Made by a program: the position numbers and the translations under genes
Part shown: positions 37,485-49,500 of the stretch, piece by piece
Layout: each line of letters opens with the position of its first letter
Position numbering within the stretch: the first letter of the stretch is position 1
Assembly (NCBI RefSeq): GCF_947179515.1
Contig: NC_067477.1
Location: forward strand, 126,373,796 to 126,437,795
DNA from: Apodemus sylvaticus
Taxonomy: Eukaryota > Chordata > Mammalia > Rodentia > Muridae
Length of the DNA: 64,000 nt
Reading direction: 5' to 3'
Notes under the pieces: model-generated
What the model was told of the DNA's origin: nothing
Database searches by the model: none
The model's input: the letters and a program-made list of their open reading frames with translations, nothing else

Positions 37485-39352
37485 ATTAAAAAAGATAAAA
37501 CAATATATTCTTCATTTACATTGCAAATGCTAGAACCTTTCTCGGTTTCTCCTGTCCCAGAAAATCCCGAACCCCTTCACCCACCCCCTGCCTCCAAGTA
37601 TATGCCCCTCCACCCTCTACTCCTAGCTTACAACACCCCTCGATTTCTCTATATTGGGGCATCTATTGAGCCTTCACAGGACCAGGACCTCTCTTCCCAC
37701 TGATGCCGGACAAGGCATTCCTCTGCTACACTTTTGGCTCTAACCATGTGTACCACTTGATTGTTTAGTCCCTGGGAGACCTGGGGTGTCTGGGTGGTCA
37801 ACATCATTGTTCTTCCCATAGGGCTACAAACCCCTTCATCTCCTCCAGTTCTCCCCTCCAAGTCCTCCATTGAAGACCCCATGCCCAGACCAATGGTTGG
37901 CTGCTAGCATCTGCCTCTGTATCTGTAAGGCTCTGGCAGATCCCCTCTGGAGACAACCATAGCAGGCTCCTTTTAGCATACACTTCTTGTCGACCATAAT
38001 AGTGCAGGGGTTTGGTTCCTGTTTATAGGATGAATGCCCAGGTAGGGCATTCTCTGGGTGGCCTTTCCTTCAGTTTCTGTCCCACACTTTGTCTCCATTA
38101 TTGCTCCTGTGAGTATTTGGTTCCCCTTCTCAGAGGAATCAAAACACCCCTACTTCAGTTCTTTTTTTTCTTTTATTAATTGAATATATTCTTTATTTAC
38201 ATTTCAAATGTTATAGTCCTTGCAGGTTTCCCCCTTCCCCATTTCTCCCCTCCTGGAAACTCCCAATCCCTGCTCTTACCCCCTGCCTCCCAGAATATGC
38301 TCCTCCACCCAACCCACTCCCACAACCCCCAATTGATTTCCCCACACTGGGGTCTCTATTGAGCCTTCACAGGACCAAGGACCTCTCCTCCCACTGATGC
38401 CAAACAAGGCATTCCTCTGCCACTATTTTAGCAGGAATCATGTGCACCCCTTAGTTGATGGAGCCCTGGGAGCCCTGAGGCATCTGGATGGCTGACATCA
38501 TCGTTCTTCCCATGGGGCTGCTAACCCCTTCAGCTCCTCCAGTCTACCCTTCAACTCCTCCATTGTGAACCCCATGCTCAGTCCAATGGTTGGCTGCTAG
38601 TATTAGCCTCTGTATCTGTAAGGCTGTGGCAGGGCCCCTCCAAAGGCAACCATAACAGGCTCCTTTCAGTATGCACTTGTCATCCATAGTACTTTTGGGG
38701 TTTGGTGTTTACCAGGTAGAACACTCTCTGGGTGGCCTTTCCTTCTGTCCCTGCTCTACACTTTGTCTCCATTATTGCTCCTGTGAGTATTAGGTTCCTT
38801 TTCTCAGATGAACCAAAGCACCCCCACTTCAGTTCTCGTTCTTCTTGAGCTTCCTGTGGTCTGTGAATTGTAACTTGTTTATTTTGAGATTTTTGGACTA
38901 ACATCAACTTATCAGTGAGTGCATACTATGTGTACATACTTTTGTGATTGGGTTACCTCACTCAGGATGACACTTTCTATTTCCATCCATTTGCCTAAGA
39001 ATTTCATAAATTCCTTGTTTTTAATAGCTGAATAGTACTCCATTCTGTAGACATTTTCTGTGTTCATTACTCTGTTGAAGGACATCTGGGTTCTTTCCAG
39101 CTTCTGGCTATTATAAATAGGCTGCTATGAACAGAGTGAAGCATGTGTTCTTATTATATGTTGGAACATGTTCTGGGTATATGCCCAGGAGTAGTATATC
39201 TGGGTCTTCAGGTAGTACTATGTCTAACTTTTGATGAACTACCAAATTGATTTCCAGAGTGCTTTTACCAGTTTGCAATTCCACCAGCAATGGAGGAGTG
39301 TTCCTCTTTCTCCACATCATCTCCAGCATCTTCTGTCCCCTGACAGCTAACA
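37485..39352 (-). mobile_element. Two stacked L1 3' ends
   Basis: Two minus-strand L1 3' segments in tandem: 37485-38160, and 38166-39352 starting from a new 3' tail (aattgaatatattctttatt). Both carry the same 3'UTR landmarks (accaggacctctcttcccac / accaaggacctctcctccca). The second runs into the ORF2 C-terminus (GIYPEHVPTYNKNTC). Confidence 0.85.
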
Positions 39353-40110
39353 TCAGAGATAACTAAATTGCAAAAGTTAAATGGAACATCATTACCAACA
39401 GAAACCAAGGCAATATGGCACCATCAGAACCCAGTTCTCTCACAACAGCAAATCCTGAATACTGCAACACATCAGAAAAGCAAGAGCTGGGTTTAAAATC
39501 TATCCCAGCCCATGGGACAGTCACCAGAGTCCTGGATCCACCTAGGGGAATGGCAAGAGAGAAGACAGACACAAAAGAACTAGAGAGCAAGTCTGAATCT
39601 GATCAAGCTGTCAATCTTTAATTTTCACACAAGGCATTATAAAGGCAAGCAAGCAGGTGTGGGGAGGGGTGAAGGGGGAAAGTCATTGTATTTGAGGAAC
39701 AACCTCAGGAGGCTAGCATCATATCTCAGGAACAGTTTCTCAGAATTGTCTCTCAGGGTCTCAGCTAAGATTTGGCAGGTGCAGTAGGAACTTGGCATCA
39801 TATTTTGATCATGAGGAGGTGAGGTGGAAAGGAGTTGCTATGGTAACAACCACAGGTGAGCTTCGTTTGTTCGAGCCCACTCGGGTGAGCTCTGTACCTA
39901 CTGACCATCTAGCTTACTTGGCTAATCTTTAAACTGGTCCATTTCCTGCTAAAAGCAGCCTAGTGAAAGCAAGCTGGAAATGGCTGAGAGTAGGGGTTTT
40001 TTGAGATCCCTGTGAGAATAGCTCCTGGCAAAAATCACATCTCATGATGCTGATAGAGGACTTCAAGGCCATAAATAAGTCCCTTAAAAACACAAAAATA
40101 CCTTCACACT
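39345..40110 (+). mobile_element. L1 ORF1 5' fragment split by an LTR
   Basis: Plus-strand homology to the start of L1 ORF1 (compare the intact copy at 19800-19960) before and after the solo LTR at 39501-40030. It abuts the 5' end of a minus-strand L1 piece at 39352, so the two pieces are in opposite orientation, as in a 5'-inverted or rearranged L1. Confidence 0.65.
39501..40030 (-). mobile_element. Solo LTR, same family as the 3.1-kb LTR
   Basis: Minus-strand LTR beginning tgccaggagct, flanked by the 6-bp duplication aaaatc (39495-39500 and 40031-40036), the length expected for ERV2 integration. It splits an L1 ORF1 fragment: 39345-39500 reads ITNRNQGNMAPSEPSS and the sequence after 40036 continues with MMLIEDF-like codons. 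Confidence 0.75.
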
Positions 40111-40134
40111 TCTTTTTTTTTTTTTTAAGTTGGC

Positions 40135-40590
40135 TTTCTCCACTTGTTTTTTTCTTTTTTTTATTTGATATATTTTTTTATTTACATTTCAAATGATTTC
40201 CTTTTCTAGCCCCCCCTCCTCAAAAGTCCCGTAAGCCCCCTTCTCTCCCCCTGACCTCCCACCCACCCCTTCCCACTTCCCCATTCTGGTTTTGTTGAAT
40301 ACTGCTTCACTGAGTCTTTCCAGAACAAGGGGCCACACTTCCTTACTTCTTGTACCTCATTTGATGTGTAGATTATATTTTGGGTATTCCAGTTTTCTAG
40401 GTTAATATCCACTTATTAGTGAGTGCATACCATGGTTCGCCTTTTGAGTCTGGGTTACCTCACTTAGTATGATGTTCTCTAGCTCCACCCATTTGCCTAA
40501 GAATTTCATGAATTCATTGTTTCTAATGGCTGAATAGTACTCCATTATGTAGATATACCACATTTTTTGCATCCACACTTCTTTCAATCC
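40135..40590 (-). mobile_element. 5'-truncated young-looking L1 3' end
   Basis: Minus-strand L1 3'UTR and ORF2 tail (SAIRNNEFMKFLGKWVELEN), very close to the 3' end of the full-length copy at 24690-25100. A possible flanking duplication resembling cacacttcttt (about 40105 and 40576) is not certain. Confidence 0.85.
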
Positions 40591-40935
40591 ATGTCTTCAA
40601 AGGTGAACTTTCCCCTCCAGGACAATGACAATTGCAACATGTTAGCATGCCCTAAAAGACGTGGCTCTTGCTAACTCCTCTCAAAGACACCCTGCAATAC
40701 CCTCTACCTGCAATCATCCTCCATGCCAAGGATACACAACTAGTTATTTTAAACTTCTTTCATCAGTTCCAATACTGTTCTGTTTGGGACAGGAAGCTGG
40801 GACTCCTTACTGGCTATTATTCAAAGACCTTCCAGCTTCTGTCTATGAGTGGACTATTCTGGTAACACTGAAAAGTATTCCCAAAAAATGGTATTAAATT
40901 CCACTATAAACGTGTTTACTAGCAGAGCACAGATT
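40591..40935. other. Unassigned
   Basis: Contains open stretches in two frames (40661-40897) without a recognisable domain. Confidence 0.4.
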
Positions 40936-41205
40936 AAAAGCGTAAAGCATGCCTGTGAACTCTGCACTGGGAAGGCTTTGGGCAGAGACTGCATAAGTTA
41001 AAGTCCAGCCTGGGCTATATAGTCAGCTCCTGGTCAGCCTGGGCTACATAGTGAAACCCTGTCTCAAACAGAAATAAGTGTGTGATGGCACAGGCCTGTG
41101 ATCCCAGCACTCAGGAGACAGATGCATGAGGACTACAAGTTACAGGCCAACCTAAGTGTCACAGGGAATTCCCAGATAGTGAAGCCCTGCTTTAAAAAAT
41201 AGTTT
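40936..41205 (+). repeat. Diverged B1-like SINE pair
   Basis: ccagcctgggctatatagtc, gggctacatagtgaaaccct and, after a second start, atcccagcactcaggagaca. Old B1-type monomers. Confidence 0.65.
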
Positions 41206-42300
41206 TATTCCTATTACCCTGGATTGTTTTGCCATGTTTTTCCACCTCATCTGTTGAAACCAACAGCTGTTTTCATGCCTGGGAGCCCAACACAGCCAGT
41301 ACAGAGAAAACATTTCCTAAGTGTTATCTAAGTGAATGAACTCACCAGGGAGGTCCAAGTTAATAAAATCTTTTCTCTTGTATCACCCATGGAGAAACTT
41401 AGCACATTCATTACACAAAATAATGAATCAGTGATGCAACCAAGTAGCTTGGAAATAGAAAGACTGCTCATAGGAATTTTTATTTCCCTCCCAGAGTCCA
41501 TCAATTTAAATATGAGCACATATTTGATGTGGGGGCAGAGGACATGCCGGGATACCACTAACTGAAACACACTCATTTTTATTAGACTGTAGTTTTATTG
41601 CAAGGTAGGTTTTCTTTCCCCCACACTAGGCTGATATCTGCACTGTCCAATCCAGTAGCCGCTACCTATAGATGGCTATTGAAGTTTCAGTCCATTAAAA
41701 TGAAATAGAATTTGTCATTCTATTCTTCTGTAGCCACATCTCAAGTGCCCCAAAGCCATACCTGTCTGGTGGCTGTGACGCTGCACAGTACAGACACAGA
41801 CATCGTTAGCAGCACTGTCTACACAATTACAAAGATGTCCTCAGAAAGCCTGACTTACTTCTTAGCTCTCAGGATCCTGGTGCTCCTCTGCTGCTTAAGA
41901 TGTGGGTCCCGGGTCTAGCAAATTGCAAGCACATGAGTGAGTGCCAGGGACCTTTGTACCTCATCCCCAAAGAGATGAATCCCGCTGTGCCTAGATGTGA
42001 AGCTGTCTACATTGTACAGACGGGTTGACAATATCAGAGCTTTCATCATTACCCATTCTCAAAACCCTATCCTAGATGGAGGCTCGAAAAGAAAAGACGG
42101 AAAAATATGCATATATGTAATATATTATACAGCAACGGGAGTCACTAGGGATGCTGAAGGATTATGAATAATTACAATATGTCGAACTGAGTCCGAGGAT
42201 ACGAGGAATAGGCAATAAAAATAAAATTGCGGGGGTGGAAGTAAGTAAGTGGATCTGATATAAAAGGGTGGGGCCTATTAGGCTCTGAATAAATCCAACT
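41206..42300. other. Unassigned, presumed Zfp512 first intron side
   Basis: I searched both strands for Zfp512 exons two onward and saw none. No repeat recognised except short AT-rich parts. Confidence 0.4.
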
Positions 42301-42374
42301 ATGAATTCAAGACAAACGGACCTGACCTTGTGTCTCTGCTCCACAGTTCTATCTCCAAAGTATAATGGTCACAC

Positions 42375-42416
42375 CAAGAAACTTGCAGCGTTGACTGCAC
42401 CAAGTCTGGAAGACAT
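42375..42416 (-). CDS. Zfp512: Zfp512 first coding exon (5' end only)
   Basis: The minus-strand ATG at 42416 reads MSSRLGAV and then NAAS, against MSSRLGAVPATS recalled for human ZNF512 (a nuclear C2H2 zinc-finger protein). The frame runs into TGA soon afterwards, as expected for reading into an intron, but the exact donor is unclear (a weak GTTTCT follows GCTGCAA). Context supports it: it lies directly downstream of Spata31h1 on the same strand, as in human. I could not find the following Zfp512 exons between 42.3 and 35 kb on this strand, so this may be only the surviving 5' end of a truncated copy. Confidence 0.65.
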
Positions 42417-42424
42417 CACTCCCC

Positions 42425-42640
42425 CTCCACGCCTAACAATTTCACCCAAGGGCTCTGGCCAGATTAAAGCCACTTCCGCTCTGCTCGCCTCTCCCGGATG
42501 TGGTCTCGGCAACTACTAGCCCTGCTCTGAACATCCACTTCTGCCTAGTGACTTCAGAGGGGGCTGCAGAGGAAAAGGAGTCACATGGACTCATCTTCAG
42601 CTTCCATTGAGACCCCGCCCCCATCGCTACAGGGGAGAAG
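42425..42640 (-). promoter_or_regulatory. Likely Zfp512 promoter (GC box, ETS-like site)
   Basis: GC-richer stretch just upstream of the minus-strand Zfp512 ATG. It has a GC box (gggggcggggtc on the minus strand, about 42612-42623) and GCGGAAGTG, an ETS/GABP-type site, near 42475. No TATA box is evident, typical of a housekeeping promoter. Function is inferred only from position and motifs. Confidence 0.45.
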
Positions 42641-42776
42641 GGAGGCTGACTGGAAGAGAGGGTTGGAGCAAATGGGAGGAGTCTGAAGGTCCTCTGAACC
42701 TGCATTTGCACAGCAGGTCTCACCCATCCCAAAAGTGGTCTTACAGATGCTAATGGGGTTCAAATCGCACTTTTCT

Positions 42777-42782
42777 TTATTG
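42777..42782 (-). terminator. Candidate polyadenylation signal AATAAA
   Basis: Minus-strand AATAAA about 205 bases past the ancestral TAA of the Spata31h1 tail. A competing AATAAA lies inside the LTR-like insertion near 43350. Either could be used today; the sequence alone does not decide. Confidence 0.35.
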
Positions 42783-42986
42783 ATCTTAAATTACAGACCC
42801 ATCCTCTTCCCCTTCCCTCCCAGATAGCTCTTTCAGTGCTGAGGGTGCAGGCAGTGGCTGAGCAGGAATACACTTAACAGGGGGCAGATCTCTCCTTATC
42901 CACTAACTTCATGCTTCCACACCTCTGGATTTTCGGTATTTTCCCTGGAAGACATGACCTCTTTAGCCAAGATCGTTAGGGGGACA

Positions 42987-43170
42987 TTAGGGGAACGATG
43001 CTTGAGCCTCTCCCTGGGGACTGTGACAGGGTCTCTCATAGTGACAGTGCTGGTTCCTCTCAGAGAGACTTCTGTGCATCTTCTCAGAATGACTGTGTCT
43101 GCTTTCAGAGGGACTATACTGTGTTCTCTCAGAATGACAGGATGAGTCTGTAAGAATGCCTGTGTAGCCT
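42987..43170 (-). pseudogene. Spata31h1: Detached original C-terminal tail of Spata31h1
   Basis: On the far side of the LTR-like insertion, one minus-strand frame again reads P-S-E-R-S-type repeat: SERTQYSPSESRHSHSEK, then HRSLSERNQHCHYE, ending FP and TAA at 42989-42987. It is in keeping with the human C2orf16 tail and is not joined to the giant frame. I infer that it is the ancestral C-terminus cut off by the insertion. An AATAAA on the minus strand at 42782-42777 could be the ancestral polyadenylation signal. Confidence 0.6.
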
Positions 43171-43202
43171 GGGTTAGAGGAACTGTCCTGGGCTTATTCC
43201 AG

Positions 43203-43572
43203 ATGTTGTGATTATAAAAAGATAAAGAAATATAAGAATATGTTCTATGGGACTGTGGTGAGGTGTGGGGCAAGGGGATAGCTCCGCAGGCACATGCCAA
43301 GGCATCCCTTCCCCCTGAGGGACCACACACATGATGCTATAGCATAGAATAGGGTTTATTTAGGGTATGGGGAGAAGAGTTAGTAGTAGCAGCAGAGGAA
43401 GGCAGAGAGAAGGAGAGAGCAAAGAAGTTGAGGCCAGCCAGGGAATGGGGAAAGAGGGGAGAAAGGGGGCAAGAGAGCAGCAGTAAGCGAAAGAAGGGAA
43501 AAGCAGCCCCTTTTATAGTTGGCCAGGCATACCTGGCTATTGCCAGGTAATGTTGGGGTAGAGTCCATCACC
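43203..43572 (-). mobile_element. Solo LTR-like insertion in the 3' coding end of Spata31h1
   Basis: On the minus strand the segment begins near TGATGGACTC, contains TATAAAAG near 43515 and an AATAAA near 43350, and ends near CACAACA, an LTR-like organisation of about 370 bp. The sequence around the TATA box (ggccaggcatacctggct with a GA-rich stretch) looks like a rodent LTR family that I recognise but cannot name. The gene's stop codon at 43537 lies inside it. A possible imperfect 5-bp flanking duplication (ccaga/ccgga) is weak. Boundaries are good to perhaps 20 bases. Confidence 0.55.
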
Positions 43573-46500
43573 GGAACTACATCTCTTCCAGCGAGAGGGA
43601 ATGGAAAAAGCTCTTTCAGAGAAATCACCATGGCTCCTTTCTGAAGGACTGCCCTGTGACCTTTGCATGAGAATGAGATGGCTCCTCCCAAAATGACTGT
43701 GTAGACTCTTCTTCACAGAGGGACTGCATCCTCTTCTCTCTAGAGGTCTGCAAGGGCTCCTCCTTGAGGGACTGTGAGGGATTCTCCTTGAGGGAATGCG
43801 AGGACTTCTTAAGGGACTGCTAGGGCTTTCCCCTGAAGGACTTTGAGGCCTCCTCCTGGAGGGACTGTGGCCTCTCCCCTTAAATAGACCGTTATGGCTT
43901 CTGTCAGACAGACTTTTCATGGAGGATCTAAGACTATTGATCTGGGAGGGAGTGTGATAAATCCCCTCCAAAAGATGTCTAAGGGTTCTGTCAGAGGGAC
44001 TGCTATGCCTCCTCTCTAGAGGTCTACAAGGGCGCCTATGGGGGCTCCTCCTTGAAGGACTGTGACTGTTTCTTCCTGAAGGACTGCAGGGACTTCTGAC
44101 TGAGTGCCTGTGAGGGCTCCTCCCTGAGGGACTATGAGGACTTCTCAATGGATTGTGAGAGCTCCTCCTTGAGCGAATTCCAGGGCTCCTTGAACCAATT
44201 TGAGGGCTCCTTGAGTGAAATTGAGGGCTCCTCCTTGAGGGATTTCGAAGGCTCCTCCTGGAGGGGCTGTGGCTTCTCCACTTAAATACACTGTTTTGGC
44301 TTCTCTCAGATACACTTCTTAAGGAGGGGCTGAGACTGTTTCTCTGGGAGGGATTGCAATATATCCTCTCCAAAATATTTCTAAGGGTCCTGTCAGAGGG
44401 ACTGCTACGCCTTCTCCGAGAAGGACTGTGATGTCTCCTCTTAGAGAGATTTTGCCAATGAGTTCCCTGAGGAAGCAGGCAATGACTTCTTTCAGACGGC
44501 TTATTACATGGGGTTCTCTCCCTGAAGAAGCCGAGTTGCTGTGGTTGATTTTTTGGTGCTTCATCACCGTAGACATTGTCCATTATTTTGGGGACTCGAG
44601 TAGCTTGTTTAGAGTCATCTCTTCCACGAACCATGGTCTTCTGCGATTGCAAGGGTCTGGGTGGGAGAGAGCTCGCTGGTTTGGGCTGTGGAGCTTGTCT
44701 ACCACGCTCACTTCCTCCCTGACATGTGTCCTTTTGCTTAGCGCTTGAGCCTGTTGACCTGAGCCTGACAGCTGGTGTCCTCGCTCCTTCGCTATCTCTC
44801 ATGAAGTAATCATTGGCATTTTGTTTGGGGCACACGTTGTTGACTGAACACAACTTGTCTGGCCTCATCTTCTTTAATTTCCGGCCCGTAAAAGTCACAA
44901 TTCTATGTGCTGCTTGGAATGCCTGCCTTAGGCCTTGAACAAGTGGTTGGATGATTTTGGGCTGAGAGGATTTCTTAGGTTGTGTCTTGGAAGAAACAGT
45001 GCTTGTTTGGGGGGTTTCAATTCTGTTTCTTGACAGACCCCTCAGTGTTCTAGGACTGATTTTGTATAGCCTTGTGTTTTGTGTTTTAGGTCCCTTGACA
45101 ATTTTCTTCAAAGGATCTGTCAAGACAGAGGTCTTTCTGAGGCTTGATTTAATCCATGTTTCATCCTGATTGCTTCCATAGCCAGGATGCTTGGAACCCA
45201 GCTTAGAGAATCTAGCTTCTCTATGTGATGGTGATGCAGTACCTTTCTGTGGATACCCTAATTTAAATCCAAGATGCAATTGAACATCACCATGGCCTTC
45301 AGGGCTGTTTAAAAGGTGGAGCTGTGGGTAGATGAGAAGGTACGGCCCCCAAGCAGAATGTAACTTATGAGAGCAATTAAGGCCTGAACATCGGCCACAT
45401 TCTAAGCATATTGGATACTTTAGGACAAGACCTGAATCTAGAGGCGGAGGGACATTGTGGGGTATTTGACTTCTTATGAGTTTTCCTGCTATTTTTAACT
45501 TGAGTTCTCTTAGAAGATGTTCTGAGTTATCGGTGTTTGACTGGGAGAGAGAACTTGTCTTGAGGGAATGCTGAGACTCAAAAGTCCTACTCGGTGCACA
45601 TGGTGAGATTTTACTCTGCTCCCTGGAAACAGAATCTTCCCTAGTGTAAAGTATCTCTGATCTCATCAAGTCAGGAAACCAGGTCCCGGTACATGAGACG
45701 GACACATGCTCAGTGGCTTCCTGGAAAATATCGTGGGGTTTTGAGCTTGGTTTCCTTACTCCCAATCTTGTGCCAGAGAATCTCTGTATTATGGAAGATG
45801 TGGAGCCGCGGGTCCACATCTTCAGTGGCATTTTCTTCTCATTACTGTGAAATAAAATATGTCTCTGTATGTACTTTTTATCCACTGATGTCTGAGACAT
45901 GGTCCTTGGAACCCTCTCTAGCAGGCTTTGGGAAAATTCCATCAGTTCAGCTGGAACCCCAAATAAATTTTCGATGGATTGACAACTGTCCATAGTGGAT
46001 CCTTCTACTGAAAAGGGTTGAGAACAAGGCTTCCTTTCCATAGTGGTTCCCAGGACATTCCCCAGCATTAGCATACTGGAGAGGTATTTCCTAGGTAGTC
46101 TCTGCCTACAGACATGGCTTTCCCAGACATTCTGCTGTATGCCCAGGAAAGAATGGATAGTGCTTCTTCGAGCCAATAATCCTGCCTGAAACTCCTGGGA
46201 TAGTAACCTGAATGTGTATGAAGAATACCTCTGGAATTCCTCCATTTTCTTCTTTCCACTTTCTTCCTTGGATAAGACATTCATGCTCCAGATATCAGGA
46301 TACCTGGTTCCCTTGCTGTCCCCTGTCTTATCAGAGGGTAGATTTTGAAGGACCAAAGGAAGAACTGATGATTTTTTCATAGTATTGTCTGTATAGGACT
46401 TTGAAGACTGCAAACTACCAACACCAATGTTTTCCATACCAAAAGCTCTGGAAACTTCGGGCACCCCAGAACCCTGGCTGTGCCCTAATTCAGTTGTTCT

Positions 46501-49500
46501 GTCAACGATAGAAGGACATGGGATTGAAGGGCTGTGTATGGATCTAGATAAGGAATTCTCTGCATCTAACTTTGCTGGTGCGATCATGCCAGAGTCTTTA
46601 TTCTGACACACTGATCCTTGATTCGAATCTTTGATTTTCTTTATTTTAGAAGATTTTGTTTTGAGACCTAGAGATTTTACAGCCTGAAGCCTTTGCTCAT
46701 GAGTTGACACTATAGGTTCCTTAAGGGGAGATGTTTGCTGAGATATTAATTCTGCAGAAGTCACTTGAATATCTGCCCTTTGAGTTAACTCCATAGGTTT
46801 TACCAGGTCTTGAAGATGTGGTCTTGGGTGTAAATTCAAACACTCCTTTACTCTAATGCTTGGTCTCATGCCCAGTCCTATTGGTTCTACAGCCTGGGGA
46901 CATGGTCCTGGTGCCACTTCTTCAGATTTTACGATCTGAATCAATGGTTTGGCAGTTACTACAGTCTTTATTAGTGGAAAGCCTGGCCGTTGTTTTGTTT
47001 CTAAAGCCTGATGTTTTGGCTCTATGACTACTTTTTTGGATTGCACATTTTGTAGCTGAAGGCTTGGAGGAAATTTTGAACTTATCACATCATGTGTTCT
47101 GGAAGTCAAATCATTGTATTTTGACATTTGAGGGATACTTTCTGGAATCATCACAGACTTTGCAACTTGAAGTGGTGGTCTGGAGATCACTTCCACAAAT
47201 TCACACACTTTTGGGAGGGCCACTGAGTGAGGAACTGAAAGCTGTGTCTTCACAGATTCTGTTACTTGATCTCCTGGCTTTACACTAATTCCTACAACGT
47301 TTATCATTTCATCCAGTGATTCTGTTGGAGTGATGCTTACATTTTCCAGGCTCAGATTCTGAGGTTTTGTTAGCTTAGCCGCTACCCATCCTGACTGCTG
47401 TGTACCAAAGGTGAGCTCTACAGAGTCTCTCTTTCCCACAACTTGACTCTTATCCTTGCCTGCCAAGTCAAAGGATTCTTTGTGCAACCACTCCATAGAG
47501 GCCAAATTTTTAGATTTGGGAATCTGAGGTCCTGGCCCTGGTGTTATTCCTGAAGTGGAATCTGGGATGGGACAGAATGGCCTTGTTGTTATTACAGATT
47601 GTTCCCTTTGAGATCTTTCCTTAGAGCCCACCCCCAGAGGTCCTAAGTCTTGAGGACATGGCCTTGGAGAGTTTTCTATGAATCTGATCTCTCTATTTAT
47701 CGCCTTTGGAATCATTCTAAATTCTTCCCCTTGCTGTCTTGCTTCACAAGTAAACTCTATGGTGTCTGCAACATGGTTCTTGAAGCTGAGGGTCATTCTA
47801 TCAGATTCTGTACCCTCTTTTGTCTGTAACTTCTTGAAATCTTGAAATTGAGGCCACGACCAAGAATGTAACTCAGGAGGTTCTGGGAGCTGGTAGCTTT
47901 TCTGTAGATTTGGCTCTGAGGATTTTAAATCATGATCACTTAGTGTTGGAGTCAGATCAAACAATTCTGGTACTTGAAGATCTAGCTTCAGGGGCATCTC
48001 TAACGATTCTAGGATGTTATCTGTTGGTTTGGAGCTCAACCTCATAGACTTCCCTGTCATTTCTCTGCTTTTATATACCACCCCATTTGTAAATTCTAAA
48101 GATCCCACATCTTGGGAAACTGGTGGTGAAGTAAAATGCACCGATTTAGGGACTTGACACCTAGGCTTCATGCTCATCTCTGCAAAGTCCTCCACCTGTC
48201 CCTCTGGTCTCATGGATTCTGTGAGGGGATGAATTGTCTGGGGCATAAGGTTCCCAGGTTTCACGTTTTGAAAAATTGATTTTGGTGGTAACTCCACAGA
48301 TTTTCCAATTTCCTGCAGACACACTGATGACAATTTCACCTGTTTTACACCTTGCCACTTTGGCTCTGAAGGAAATGCCAAAGATTTTCTATTTTTCTGC
48401 TCTGATTTCAGTGGCAAATCTGAGAATTTGACACTGGTCAGTGATGGTCCTGCTAAGAGCTTCCTGGTGGACTGTGGTGGCAATACTATCATTGGTTCTT
48501 TTGAAGACCGCACACTTTGAGACTGTGATGCTGGCTTCAAATGTATGGCTTGAACATTTTGAGAAAGAGGTTCTTTCAAAAATACCCTACTTCTTCTCAT
48601 GTCATTCTGATCACTGCCAGGAGTCAGTTTTACAGCATTTGTACAAAAAGGTGTGTGTGTGCTCCTCTCTGGAAACTTTCTATCTTCCGGAGGCGACGTC
48701 GGTAAAACCACAGAATTCACACCATTTGACTGAGGCCTCAAAGTAAATATAGGTTGTGTACTTTGCTGCCGCGACCCAAGCTGGTTCTTGCAAACTGGGA
48801 TCTTTTGAAACTTTGCCCCTAGCATTAAGTTAGATGAATTCATATCTTGAGAAGGTGATACACCCAAATTGCTTGACCCTGGATTTAGTTCAGACACCAA
48901 ATCTTTCAAGTGGAATTCTTGAGGTTTTGGAGCTTGTAAATGTGCCCCAGGGTTGTAGCCAATAGAATTTACAGACTGAGATTGTTGACTTAGAGTACAT
49001 GCAGAAGAATTTATATCTTTCAAATGTATTCTAGTATTGCACCAAACAGGATTTACACACAGAATTTGTGGTGGTGGAAATGAAGAAAAGTTCATACCTT
49101 GAAAAAGTGGCCCAAGATTATACCTATTAGAATTTTCACACAGATGGTTTTGCCCTAGAGTGTATACAGAAGAATTCCCAGCTTGCGAATGTAATTCAGG
49201 ATTCTCTGGGGTGAATGCAGAAGAATCTGCACACTGAGCATTTGATCTTGGGGTGCATGCAGAAGAATCTGCACACTGAGGACTTGGCCCTGGTATGCAT
49301 GTAGAAGAATCTGCACACTGACATTTTGATCCTGGGGTGCATGCAGAAGAATTTGCATACTGAGGACTTGGCTCTGGGATGGATTCAGTAGAATTTATGT
49401 CTTGCAAATGTGACTCAGGGGTGCTCCCAGTAGAACATAGGCATTGCAGTTTTGATCCCGAAAAGCAAGAGGAAGAATTCATCCCATCTGAATGTATTCC

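Noticed and set aside
42896..43330. 144-codon minus-strand frame as a separate gene
   Set aside because: It overlaps the ancestral Spata31h1 tail in a different frame and includes part of the LTR-like insertion; the P-S-E-R-S frame is the meaningful one.
49155..49400. CRISPR-like regular repeat
   Set aside because: The 42-bp units are directly adjacent, in coding phase, with no spacers, in a rodent genome.
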